This document shows positions 18,414-27,123 of a DNA stretch of 64,000 bases, piece by piece. The translations under genes and the position numbers were made by a program. The stretch comes from Enterobacter cloacae (GTDB lineage Bacteria; Pseudomonadota; Gammaproteobacteria; Enterobacterales; Enterobacteriaceae). The notes beneath the pieces were generated by a model. It did not search any database. It was given only the letters and a program-made list of their open reading frames with translations, and was not told the DNA's origin. The stretch is from positions 2,914,001-2,978,000 of the forward strand of contig NZ_CP056117.1 in NCBI RefSeq assembly GCF_013375935.1. The letters run 5' to 3'. Position 1 is the stretch's first letter. The number at the start of each line of letters is the position of its first letter.

Positions 18414-19673
18414 TTACGCTTCCTGCTCCACCAGCTCCGCTTGTGCCTCGCGCGCGCCTTCATTCTGCGACAGCATCGCCGTCGCAATGCCGTTCCCCAG
18501 CACGTTGATAGCCGAACGCCCCATATCCAGGAAATGGTCGATCCCCATCAGCAGCAGGATCCCGGCCACCGGAATATTAAAGCTCGGAATCGTTGCCGCC
18601 AGCACCACCAGCGACGAGCGCGGTACGCCCGCTATTCCCTTTGACGCCAGCATCAGGGTTAACATCAGCACCGTCACCTCGGTAAAGCTGAGGTGAATAT
18701 TGTACGCCTGGGCAATAAACATGGAGGCGAACGAGCAGTACACCATAGAGCCAACCAGGTTAAACGAGTAGCCGATGGGCAGGACAAAAGAGGCGATATT
18801 TCGTGAGCAGCCAAAGCGTTCCAGCTGTTCCAGCGTTTTAGGATACGCCGCTTCGGAACTGCTGGTGGTAAACGCAACCAGCACCGGATCTTTCAGCATG
18901 GTCACCAGGCGGAAAATGTTTTTCTTCAGCACCATGTAGCCCACCGCCAGCAGCACCATACAGGTCAGGAGGATCGCCACGTAGTAACCGCCGATAAAGG
19001 AGGCATAGTTCAGCAGAATGCCCAGACCCTGGGTAGCAATGACGGACGAAATCGCCGCGAAAATGGCCAGCGGCGCAACGTACATCACGTAGCCCGTCAC
19101 CTTCAGCATAATGTGCGATACCACGTCCAGCGCCGCAACCAGCGGAGCGTTGAATTTTTGGCCTAATGACGCGCCGCCGATGCCGAAGAACATCGAGAAG
19201 ACCACAATTTGCAGGATCTCATTGTTCGCCATCGCGCCCGCAATGCTGGTGGGGATCGTGTGCGATACGAAGGCCTTCAGCGACATGCCGCTAACGGCCA
19301 GGCCGGTATCAACCGTCTCTGCCGGAATACTCAGGTTCAGGCCGCTGCCGGGTTGTTCCAGGGTAACAATAAACAGCCCCACCAGGATCGACAGCACGGA
19401 TGAGCTGATAAACCACACCATCGCCTTGCCGCCCACGCGTCCAATAGTCGACGTTTCACCCAGCTTCATAATGCCCACCGTCAGGGTGCTGAACACCAGC
19501 GGGGCAATCACCATTTTAATCAGCCGCAGGAAAATGTCGGTCAGCAGCGTAATGTTCTCCGACCAGGCCTGAATCGCGTCGGGCGAAGCATACTCGTGGA
19601 TCGCCGCGCCTGAAAGAATACCCGCCAGCATGAAAATCACGATGAAGAGCGTGAGTTTATTTGCACTTGCCAC
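18414..19673 (-). CDS. Dicarboxylate/amino acid:cation symporter (DAACS family)
   Basis: A 419-residue polytopic membrane protein of the GltP/DctA family. Visible signatures are the serine-rich loop TSSSEAAYP (residues 270-278), the second hairpin region, and FLDMGR (381-386) with Asp383 and Arg386 at positions that contact substrate in GltPh. Two changes stand out: the usual N-x-DGT motif reads NLVGS (305-309), with Asp replaced by Val, and the late Asp of helix 8 is Asn394. Substrate is probably an acidic amino acid or C4 acid, but ion coupling may differ. It is convergent to cheW and divergent from the pilus operon. A CRP-like site lies upstream. Confidence 0.85.
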   Translation of the reverse strand: MASANKLTLFIVIFMLAGILSGAAIHEYASPDAIQAWSENITLLTDIFLRLIKMVIAPLVFSTLTVGIMKLGETSTIGRVGGKAMVWFISSSVLSILVGLFIVTLEQPGSGLNLSIPAETVDTGLAVSGMSLKAFVSHTIPTSIAGAMANNEILQIVVFSMFFGIGGASLGQKFNAPLVAALDVVSHIMLKVTGYVMYVAPLAIFAAISSVIATQGLGILLNYASFIGGYYVAILLTCMVLLAVGYMVLKKNIFRLVTMLKDPVLVAFTTSSSEAAYPKTLEQLERFGCSRNIASFVLPIGYSFNLVGSMVYCSFASMFIAQAYNIHLSFTEVTVLMLTLMLASKGIAGVPRSSLVVLAATIPSFNIPVAGILLLMGIDHFLDMGRSAINVLGNGIATAMLSQNEGAREAQAELVEQEA

Positions 19674-20099
19674 AAAAAGATCCTCTATGCACTAAAAGAG
19701 CTCCTGTGCCAACACATGCAAATTTTTTATTTAAGCACAGGAAAATATTCAGGGCATAAATTGAAGTAAAGCTGCGTCACATACAACTTGTTTTTAATTT
19801 TTATCGAATTAGTTGTTTTTGCTTCGCCGATATATCGTGATCGAGATCACACTTTAAGCGATATATCTTCAGGGCAAGCAAGAATAATGCCCGTTTTATT
19901 TTCCTAACTCTTTGTAATATTTGTTAATAGTCTGTTAATTCAGGGCGTATTGCCGTCAGAGCGGCGAAAGTGGTTGAAGCAGTATCCATAAACTAAATTC
20001 TCAGTAACCGCGGTGAGGGATGTTTAAGCGGGGCTAACATACTGAACAGTATGAATAAAATATGGCAAGCGAACCAGAATTTCTCCCGGAGGGCGGTAA
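19674..20099. promoter_or_regulatory. Divergent control region, symporter / Csu-type pilus
   Basis: A 426-bp AT-rich gap. It carries a CRP-like site CGTGATCGAGATCACA at 19836-19851 (one mismatch to the core), flanked by two CGATATAT/GCGATATAT segments, about 165 bp before the symporter start. Nearer the pilus genes is a 7-bp inverted repeat CATACTG-AA-CAGTATG (20038-20053), 47 bp before the first pilus gene, a possible operator of unknown owner. No gene is called here. Confidence 0.5.
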
Positions 20100-20672
20100 A
20101 TGAAAAGAAAACTTCTTGTTATCTGCGCGGGCACGCTGCTGGCGGCGACGACCGTCGGCCAGGCCCTGGCGGTCACCAGTAGCGGCACTATCGGTGCGAC
20201 GCTCACGCTGACTAACGGTTGCTTAATCAACGGCTCGCCAACGCAAAACGGCATTAACTTCGGGACACTCGATTTTGGGACCCATCCGGCTACCTTCTCC
20301 ACGCTGACAACGCAGCTGACCGGCGCCAGCGGAGGTAACACCTTTACCATTCAATGCACCACCGCCAGCTATACGGTGGCGATTACCGGCAACACCAACG
20401 CCACCGCGCCCGGTACCGTTGTCGGCACCCCGGGTACGCCGGGCCGCTATTTGATCAACACCGCCAACGCGGCGCAGGGCGTGGCCTACAGCCTGTTCAG
20501 CGATAGCGGTTACAACAACGTGGTGGCAAATAACGCCGCGCTGCCGGTCGCCTCTACGGCGGGTGGGGTGGATAGCTACACCCTCTACGCACGCATAACG
20601 GGCGGCGGCAACAGCGTGACGGTCGTACCGGGAACCTACACCGACACGATTAACGTCAGCGTAACCTACTAG
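20100..20672 (+). CDS. Spore coat U domain pilus subunit (CsuA/B-like)
   Basis: A 190-residue secreted protein with a Sec signal peptide (MKRKLLVICAGTLLAATT, cleavage near ALA at about residue 24) and one spore coat U (SCPU) domain. NGCLINGS, INFGTLDFGTH and the C-terminal PGTYTDTINVSVTY are typical. As first gene of an archaic chaperone-usher operon it is the likely major rod subunit. Start has a CGGAGGG ribosome site. The sequence is rich in Thr, Asn and Gly. It resembles the Acinetobacter Csu major pilin in domain type only. Confidence 0.82.
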   Translation: MKRKLLVICAGTLLAATTVGQALAVTSSGTIGATLTLTNGCLINGSPTQNGINFGTLDFGTHPATFSTLTTQLTGASGGNTFTIQCTTASYTVAITGNTNATAPGTVVGTPGTPGRYLINTANAAQGVAYSLFSDSGYNNVVANNAALPVASTAGGVDSYTLYARITGGGNSVTVVPGTYTDTINVSVTY

Positions 20673-20679
20673 TTCAGCC

Positions 20680-21228
20680 ATGAAGGCGTTGTGTTCATGT
20701 CTGCGCGAGCGCGCAGAGGGCGTCGTGCACCCTTTTTTAGCCCTGGTCGCCGGGTTGATGATGATCCCCGGCGCCGGGGCGGTGACCACCCAGTCATTCA
20801 GGGTGAGCGCGACGGTTGTACCGGGCTGCTCGGTGAGCACCGGCACGGGCGGACGCTTCGGGACGCTTGACTTCGGGACCCACAGCGGCGTGAAAAACAC
20901 GCCGGTGAGCACCAGCTTTGTCGCCGACGGCGCGTTGTCCATCGCCTGTACGCCGGGCGTGGCGCTGAGCATGAGCATTAACGGCGGGCAGAACTACAGC
21001 TCGGTGCGGCGGATGACCCGTTCAGGCGGGACAGAGGTGGTCGGATACCGCCTCTACAGCAGCAGCTCGCTGGCCGCAAACAGTGAAATAGGGGTTAACC
21101 AGGCCATACCCGTTACCTATACCAACAGCAATAACATCGCGCTGCCTTTATTTGGCGTCGCGCTCCTGACGGGTTTCAGCCTGCCGGGAACTTATTCAGA
21201 TCAACTCACCGTGACCTTGTCATGGTAG
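20680..21228 (+). CDS. Spore coat U domain minor pilus subunit
   Basis: A 182-residue secreted SCPU-domain protein. The N-terminal extension before the hydrophobic stretch (about residues 17-34, ending GAGA) is long for a signal peptide. Motifs VVPGCSVSTG, RFGTLDFGTHSG and the end LPGTYSDQLTVTLSW match the first subunit. It follows that gene by 7 bp and is probably a minor subunit or adaptor of the same pilus. Confidence 0.78.
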   Translation: MKALCSCLRERAEGVVHPFLALVAGLMMIPGAGAVTTQSFRVSATVVPGCSVSTGTGGRFGTLDFGTHSGVKNTPVSTSFVADGALSIACTPGVALSMSINGGQNYSSVRRMTRSGGTEVVGYRLYSSSSLAANSEIGVNQAIPVTYTNSNNIALPLFGVALLTGFSLPGTYSDQLTVTLSW

Positions 21229-21244
21229 GAAAGGGAGAGCATTG

Positions 21245-22006
21245 ATGAAGCCATTTTTCAGGCGGTTATGCCTGGCGGGGCTGCTGGGGACGACGGCCCT
21301 CGCGGCGGGTCAGGCGCGGGCAGCGGCGACCATTCTCCTGTGGCCCATCGATCCGTGGCTTTCGGCAGACGCCAAAGCAACGGAGCTGTGGATCCAGAAT
21401 CAGGGAAACAGCGCCACGACAATGCAGGTGCGCATTGTGCGCTGGAAGCAGGAGGGCGGGTATGAGCGCTATACGGCGCAGCAGGACGTGGTCGCCAGCC
21501 CGCCAATCGTGACCATCGGCAGGGGCAATAAACAGCTGATTCGCCTGATCAGGCAGGGGACGATCCCGTCGGGCGTCGAGCAAGCCTACCGCATTATCGT
21601 GGATGAACTGCCCCAGCCGGATGCCAAAGCCGAACCGTCCATGGGCCTCAAGCTGCAAATGCGCTACTCCATTCCTTTATTCGTCTACGGTCAGGGGATC
21701 CCCACCATCAACGAAGGCGCGCATCATGCGCTGGTAAACCCCGGCAACCTGAGCTGGCGGGTCATTCAGGAGCAGGGTAAACCCGCGCTGCAGGTGCGCA
21801 ATCAGGGGGACGTTCACGTCAGGCTTAGTCAGGTTGCGGTTGAGCAGGGCGGGCAAAAACGCACGGTTGCCGAGGGGCTGCTGGGCTATGTGCTGCCGGG
21901 CAGCACCCGAAGCTGGCCGCTTCCGGCAGGTATTTACCAGCCGAACCGGATGAGCGCGCAAATCAATGCCAGGGATACGCAATGGCAATCGACCCCCGAC
22001 AGCTGA
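21245..22006 (+). CDS. Csu-type periplasmic pilus chaperone
   Basis: A 253-residue PapD-like protein with a signal peptide (cleavage near ARA at about 27) followed by two immunoglobulin-like domains. The first strand reads ATILLWPIDPWLSAD, and RGNKQLIRLIRQG carries the conserved basic residues that anchor subunit C-termini. It folds subunits in the periplasm and passes them to the usher. ATG at 21245 is preferred to the TTG three bases earlier. Its end overlaps the usher start by 25 bp. Confidence 0.85.
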   Translation: MKPFFRRLCLAGLLGTTALAAGQARAAATILLWPIDPWLSADAKATELWIQNQGNSATTMQVRIVRWKQEGGYERYTAQQDVVASPPIVTIGRGNKQLIRLIRQGTIPSGVEQAYRIIVDELPQPDAKAEPSMGLKLQMRYSIPLFVYGQGIPTINEGAHHALVNPGNLSWRVIQEQGKPALQVRNQGDVHVRLSQVAVEQGGQKRTVAEGLLGYVLPGSTRSWPLPAGIYQPNRMSAQINARDTQWQSTPDS

Positions 22007-24366
22007 AACCGGCAATGATGATCCTGCTTTGCGTCAGTACCAGCTCGTGGGCCGAAGGCGGCGACGACAGTTTACCGCCGCCGCCGGACGCGCGGTCGAT
22101 GAACGGCGAAGCCGTGTTCCAGCTCGCACTGGTGCTGAACCACTATGACACGGGCCAGGTCGTGCCCGTGACGCAGCGCGGGGGCGCCTGGTTTATTTCG
22201 GGGGCGGATTTGCTTCGCGCCGGGCTGCCGCCGGAGCACGTGCCTGCCGGAGAGGTGAACCTTTCAACGCTTTCATCGGTGCGCGTGGAGTATGACAGCA
22301 GCGCCCAGCGGCTGTTGCTGACGGTCCCCCGGGAGTGGGTAGCGGCGCGGGTCACCTCGTTTAACGGTCAGAGCGCGCAAAGCAAGCCGCATTATGGCCG
22401 GGGCGCGCTGCTCAACTACGACGTTTATACCAACCATACCGAGCACACGGGCGGCCAGGCGTCGGTGTGGCATGAGTTCCGCTATTTCAACGAAGACTAT
22501 TCATTTTCTTCGACAGGGTACGCGCGACAGAATTTCGCCGGAAGCAGCGGGCAGCAGGAGGGGTACGTGCGCTACGACTCAACCCTGCTCATCACCAACG
22601 AGGACGATGCCACCACCTGGACCGCCGGGGACGTCATCAGCGATGCGCTGAGCTGGAGCAGCAGCGTGCGCATGGGCGGGATCAGCTACGGGCGCGACTT
22701 CTCCCTGCGCCCGGATCTGGTGACCTGGCCGCTTCCGGAATTTTCCGGTGAGGCGGCGGTGCCTACCTCGGTCGATCTGTTTATCAACGGCTACCGTTCC
22801 GGCTCTACCCGTCTTCAGCCGGGGCCATTTACCCTGACCAATCTGCCCTATATTAACGGCGCGGGGGATGCGGTACTGGTCACCACCGACGCGCTGGGGC
22901 GGCAGGTGAGCACCACGCTGCCGTTTTACGTCAGCAGCGATGTGCTGAAGCAGGGGCTGAGCGACGGTGCAGTGACGCTGGGTAGCCTGCGGCGCAACTA
23001 CGGCATCGAGAATTTCGATTATGGCCCGGCGGCGGGCAGCGGATCGTATCGCTACGGGGTTACGGACTGGCTGACGCTGGAAGGCCATGCGGAGGGGGCG
23101 GAGTCGCTGGCGCTCGGCGGTGCGGGCACGGTGGTGAAGCTCGGGCGATTTGGGGTGGTCAATACCTCTTACACCCAAAGCCGGATGCGCGGCGACGAGG
23201 GGGGACAGATGAACTGGGGCTATCAGTACAGCACCAGCGAGTTTAGCGTGGCAACCCAGCATACCCGGCGCGACCGCGGCTTCGGCAACCTTGCTCTTTA
23301 CGATCGGCCCACCGTTTATGATGAATATGATAACCCCGTCGCGAGCCTGAGCCGCAACACCGACCAGTACTCCCTGACCTTTAACCTCGGGGATTACGGC
23401 AATATCGGCGCGGCGTGGATCGGCGTGGAGAATTTTGACAGCCAGAAAACCGAGCTGCTCAACCTCTCCTGGAGCCGAAACCTGTGGGGCTCAAGCAGTA
23501 TTTATCTGGCCGCCAGCCGCGACCAGCAGCGGGGCGACTGGACGGTCGCGCTGTCGCTTCAGGTGCCGCTGGGCGAACGGGACAGCGCTGCCGTCACCTT
23601 TGAAAATACCCCGGACGCGGGCAGCACCCAGCGCGTCAACTATAACCACTCGATGCCTTCGGACGGCGGCTTTAGCTGGAATATGGCCTGGGCCAACCAG
23701 TCGCGCTCAAGCAACTACCAGCAGGCCACGCTCGGCTGGCGCAACAATAACGTTGAGCTTCAGGGGGGCGGCTACGGCGAGCAGGGCATGATGACCTGGT
23801 GGGGCGAGGCGATGGGCTCCATCGTGCTGATGGACGGTGAACTGTTTGCGGCGAATAAAATCAACGACGCGTTTGTGGTGATTAGCACCGACGGTCACCC
23901 GGACGTGCCCGTCAGCTACGAAAACCAGCCGGTCGGCAAGACCAATAGCAAAGGCTATCTGCTGGTCAGCGGCGTGTCAGCCTATTATCCGGCGAGCTAC
24001 CGCATCGATACCCTGAACCTGCCGGCGGATACCCGGCTGAAAGAGACCGAGAGGCGGGTGGCGATTCGCCGCCACAACGGCTATTTGGTGGATTTCCCAA
24101 TGGAGCAGGAGCGCGTCGCCAGCGTGATCCTTCACGATGCGCAGGGGAATGCCGTTCCGGTGGGAAGCCAGGTCAGGCGCGCTTCCCGCAGCAATGCGGT
24201 GGTTGGCTATGACGGCATCGCCTGGCTGGAAAACCTGAACGACGTGAACCCGCTGGAGGTCACCATGCCGGACGGCAAACGCTGTGCCGCCACGCTGACC
24301 GTGGGCGAAAACCCCGGGCATAAGCTGCAAACCTTCGGTCCGCTGACCTGCCGGGAGGCGCCGTGA
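21982..24366 (+). CDS. Csu-type outer-membrane usher
   Basis: A 794-residue fimbrial usher (FimD/PapC superfamily). A short signal peptide ends near SSWA; then come an N-terminal subunit-binding domain, a long beta-barrel part with plug (about 130-640; YINGAGDAVLVTTDALGRQ) and two C-terminal domains. The C-terminal Cys pair occurs ([17 protein letters not shown]). It is the secretion pore and assembly platform of the pilus. Length is a little below that of Acinetobacter CsuD. It overlaps the chaperone gene and, by 4 bp, the tip gene. Confidence 0.86.
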   Translation: MAIDPRQLKPAMMILLCVSTSSWAEGGDDSLPPPPDARSMNGEAVFQLALVLNHYDTGQVVPVTQRGGAWFISGADLLRAGLPPEHVPAGEVNLSTLSSVRVEYDSSAQRLLLTVPREWVAARVTSFNGQSAQSKPHYGRGALLNYDVYTNHTEHTGGQASVWHEFRYFNEDYSFSSTGYARQNFAGSSGQQEGYVRYDSTLLITNEDDATTWTAGDVISDALSWSSSVRMGGISYGRDFSLRPDLVTWPLPEFSGEAAVPTSVDLFINGYRSGSTRLQPGPFTLTNLPYINGAGDAVLVTTDALGRQVSTTLPFYVSSDVLKQGLSDGAVTLGSLRRNYGIENFDYGPAAGSGSYRYGVTDWLTLEGHAEGAESLALGGAGTVVKLGRFGVVNTSYTQSRMRGDEGGQMNWGYQYSTSEFSVATQHTRRDRGFGNLALYDRPTVYDEYDNPVASLSRNTDQYSLTFNLGDYGNIGAAWIGVENFDSQKTELLNLSWSRNLWGSSSIYLAASRDQQRGDWTVALSLQVPLGERDSAAVTFENTPDAGSTQRVNYNHSMPSDGGFSWNMAWANQSRSSNYQQATLGWRNNNVELQGGGYGEQGMMTWWGEAMGSIVLMDGELFAANKINDAFVVISTDGHPDVPVSYENQPVGKTNSKGYLLVSGVSAYYPASYRIDTLNLPADTRLKETERRVAIRRHNGYLVDFPMEQERVASVILHDAQGNAVPVGSQVRRASRSNAVVGYDGIAWLENLNDVNPLEVTMPDGKRCAATLTVGENPGHKLQTFGPLTCREAP

Positions 24367-25325
24367 AGCGCCTGCTTATCGCGCTCCTGCTGCTGTTCTC
24401 CGGCGGCAGCTGGGCGGCCTGCACCGTCAGTACGGTGAATGCCGCGTTTGGCAGCGTCACCTCGTTCGCCCTTAGCGGTACGGGGGAGGTGCAAACCACC
24501 GGCACGCTGGTGGTGGCCTGCGATACGGTCCTCAACCTGCTCACCAACGACTCGGTGACGCTGACCTACACTTCGGCGTCGATAGCCGCCAACAGCCGCG
24601 CCACCATGAAACGTACCGACAACGCGGCCATCGCTGACGTTATCCCTGCGCGCCTGTGCGGTGCCTCAGGCTGCGGCGCAAACAGTGAAGTGCAAATCAG
24701 TAAAACCTATAGCTGGAGCGGCAACACGCTGCTCGGGTTGCTGGGGTCACGGCGCTACAATATTCCGCTTTATTTCCGTACCGTGCCGGGGCAGAACGTC
24801 ACGGCCGGGCCGTACCAGGTGTTGTTAACGTTCAGCATCAGTTACAACGTCTGTGCCGTTGGCGCAGCCGGACTATGCCTGACGCCGCAAACCGGCACGG
24901 CGACCACCTCCATTCTGCTCAACATGAACGTGACCAACGATTGCAGCACCATGAGCACGCCGGACGTCAACTTCAACAGCGCGCCGCTGGTGCAAAACTT
25001 TCCCACCGTCTCACAGTCCGTCTCCGTGACCTGCACCAAGGGCAGCACCTACACCATAGGCATTAACAATGGTGCCAACGCCCTGAACAACGTTCGCCGT
25101 ATGGTCAGCGGCAGTAACTTTATGAGCTACGACATCTTTAAAGAGGCGTCGGGCAACCGCTGGGGCGGCAGCGGCAGCGAGCGCTGGGCCAGCGCCAGCT
25201 CCTCCCAGGTCAGCACCGACGGGCTTTTGCGCACCTATAACTACACCGCTAAGGTCCTGACCAATCAGGCCACGCCGCCGGCAGGTACCTACACCGACAC
25301 GCTGATTGTTGACGTTGCGTTCTGA
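24363..25325 (+). CDS. Two-domain spore coat U tip protein (CsuE-like adhesin)
   Basis: A 320-residue secreted protein with a short signal peptide (cleavage at SWA, residue 18) and two SCPU-type domains: an N-terminal one (about 19-175, with extra cysteines in [10 protein letters not shown]) and a C-terminal one (about 195-320, ending [15 protein letters not shown]). A two-domain protein as last gene after the usher is the arrangement of CsuE, the tip adhesin that binds hydrophobic surfaces in Acinetobacter. The function here is inferred from this. The stop is 28 bp before the tar promoter. Confidence 0.78.
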   Translation: MKRLLIALLLLFSGGSWAACTVSTVNAAFGSVTSFALSGTGEVQTTGTLVVACDTVLNLLTNDSVTLTYTSASIAANSRATMKRTDNAAIADVIPARLCGASGCGANSEVQISKTYSWSGNTLLGLLGSRRYNIPLYFRTVPGQNVTAGPYQVLLTFSISYNVCAVGAAGLCLTPQTGTATTSILLNMNVTNDCSTMSTPDVNFNSAPLVQNFPTVSQSVSVTCTKGSTYTIGINNGANALNNVRRMVSGSNFMSYDIFKEASGNRWGGSGSERWASASSSQVSTDGLLRTYNYTAKVLTNQATPPAGTYTDTLIVDVAF

Positions 25326-25353
25326 CTCCCCGCGCTTTTCCCTTTCGCAAATG

Positions 25354-25380
25354 TAAAGTTCCCGTGGCCTGTGCCGATAA
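25354..25380 (+). promoter_or_regulatory. Sigma-28 (FliA) promoter of tar
   Basis: TAAAGTTC, an 11-nt spacer, GCCGATAA: one mismatch to the sigma-28 consensus. It lies 31 bp before the tar start and 28 bp after the pilus operon, so tar-tap-cheRBYZ can be transcribed without readthrough from motA or the pilus genes. Confidence 0.9.
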
Positions 25381-25411
25381 CACCGTTAATAAATCTATGA
25401 GAAGGTGTTGT

Positions 25412-27079
25412 ATGTTGAACCGTATCCGCGTTGTCACAATGCTTATGTTGGTGCTGGTCATTTTCGCACTTCTTCAGCTTATTTCCGGCGGCCTCTTTTT
25501 CTCGTCGTTAAAACAAAACCAGGACAGCTTCGCGGCCTCGAACGATGTGCGCATGCAGCAGAGCGAGCTGACCACGACCTGGGACCTGATGCTGCAGACG
25601 CGTATTAACCTGAGCCGCTCGTCCGCCCGCATGATGATGGATCCTGGCAACCAGCAGAGCAGCGCGAAAACGGAACTGCTGAAGAACGCGCGCGCGACGC
25701 TGGCCGACGCGGCAAAACACTACGACGCCTTCAAAAAAATCGCCCCTCAGCCTTCAATGGCGCAGGCGAGCGCAAACATAGATGAAAAATATCAGGCCTA
25801 CTTCGCTGGCCTGACGGAGCTGGTGCAGTTCCTGGAGAACGGCAACATGGAGGCCTATTTCGCCCAGCCGACCCAGGGAATGCAGAACGCCCTCGGCGCG
25901 GCGCTCGGGGAGTACGCTAAGGCCAGCGGCGAGCTTTATCACTCCGCGTTTACGCAGAGCCAGAACGATTACCGCTTTGCGAAATGGCAGATGGCAGTTC
26001 TCGCCCTCGCGCTGGTCATCGTGCTGATGTCCGTGTGGTACGGCATTCGCCATATCCTTCTTAACCCGCTTGGCCGCGTCATTGCCCATATCCGCGAGAT
26101 TGGTCGCGGCGACCTGACGAAAACGCTGGTTATTTCCGGGCGCAACGAGATCACCGAGCTGGCAACCAGCGTCGATCGCATGCAGCGTTCGCTGATTGAG
26201 ACCGTCGCGAACGTGCGTGAGGGGGCGGATGCCATTTATACCGGCACCAGCGAAATTGCGATGGGCAACAACGATCTCTCATCCCGTACCGAACAGCAGG
26301 CGTCGGCCCTTGAAGAGACGGCGGCCAGCATGGAGCAGCTCACGGCAACCGTGAAGCAAAACGCCGACAACGCCCGCCAGGCGTCTCAGCTCGCGGAAAG
26401 CGCCTCCGACACCGCCCAGCGCGGCGGGCGGGTCGTCGACGGCGTGGTGAAAACCATGCACGACATTGCCGACAGCTCAAAGAAAATTGCCGACATCATC
26501 AGCGTTATCGACGGTATCGCCTTCCAGACCAACATTCTCGCGCTGAACGCCGCCGTGGAAGCCGCGCGGGCTGGCGAGCAGGGGCGCGGGTTTGCGGTCG
26601 TCGCCGGTGAAGTGCGTAACCTCGCCAGCCGCAGCGCCAATGCGGCGAAAGAGATCAAAGCCCTCATTGAAGACTCTGTTTCACGCGTCGATACCGGCTC
26701 GGTGCTGGTGGAAAGCGCGGGTGAAACCATGAATGACATCGTGAATGCCGTGACTCGCGTGACGGACATCATGGGTGAAATCGCCTCTGCATCGGACGAG
26801 CAGAGTCGCGGTATTGACCAGGTCGCCCTGGCGGTATCGGAAATGGATCGTGTGACGCAGCAAAACGCCGCGCTGGTGCAGGAGTCCGCCGCCGCGGCTG
26901 CCGCGCTGGAGGACCAGGCGAGCCGCCTGAAAATGGCCGTCTCGGCGTTCCGTCTTACTTCAACAATGACAAATACGGTCAGCGCGCGTACCGCGTACGA
27001 CGACGCAGCCCCGGCGCCCGCGGCGACACGCCCGCGCGCAGCGGTGACCGGACAAGATGAAAACTGGGAAACATTTTGA
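25412..27079 (+). CDS. tar: Tar, aspartate chemoreceptor
   Basis: A 555-residue methyl-accepting chemotaxis protein (E. coli Tar 553). TM1 spans about 7-30, the periplasmic ligand domain about 31-190 and TM2 about 191-213; HAMP and the signalling domain follow (hairpin tip around [20 protein letters not shown]). The aspartate-binding residues Arg64, Arg69, Arg73 and Thr154 are all conserved. The C-terminal NWETF pentapeptide, which binds CheR and CheB, is present. Start ATG at 25412, with GAAGG upstream, fits the E. coli start. First gene of tar-tap-cheRBYZ. Confidence 0.95.
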   Translation: MLNRIRVVTMLMLVLVIFALLQLISGGLFFSSLKQNQDSFAASNDVRMQQSELTTTWDLMLQTRINLSRSSARMMMDPGNQQSSAKTELLKNARATLADAAKHYDAFKKIAPQPSMAQASANIDEKYQAYFAGLTELVQFLENGNMEAYFAQPTQGMQNALGAALGEYAKASGELYHSAFTQSQNDYRFAKWQMAVLALALVIVLMSVWYGIRHILLNPLGRVIAHIREIGRGDLTKTLVISGRNEITELATSVDRMQRSLIETVANVREGADAIYTGTSEIAMGNNDLSSRTEQQASALEETAASMEQLTATVKQNADNARQASQLAESASDTAQRGGRVVDGVVKTMHDIADSSKKIADIISVIDGIAFQTNILALNAAVEAARAGEQGRGFAVVAGEVRNLASRSANAAKEIKALIEDSVSRVDTGSVLVESAGETMNDIVNAVTRVTDIMGEIASASDEQSRGIDQVALAVSEMDRVTQQNAALVQESAAAAAALEDQASRLKMAVSAFRLTSTMTNTVSARTAYDDAAPAPAATRPRAAVTGQDENWETF

Positions 27080-27123
27080 CTGACAGTTAAACCGCGGCCG
27101 CTTGCCGCTTGATGGGAGCGTGG

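Noticed and set aside
20038..20053. LexA box reading of CATACTGAACAGTATG
   Set aside because: LexA needs CTG-N10-CAG. Here CTG and CAG are only 2 bp apart, so it is kept as an unassigned inverted repeat.
20051..20182. A 43-codon frame starting MNKIWQ upstream of and overlapping the first pilus gene
   Set aside because: It has no good ribosome site, overlaps the signal-peptide region of the pilin in another frame, and matches nothing I know. It could be a leader peptide but there is no support.
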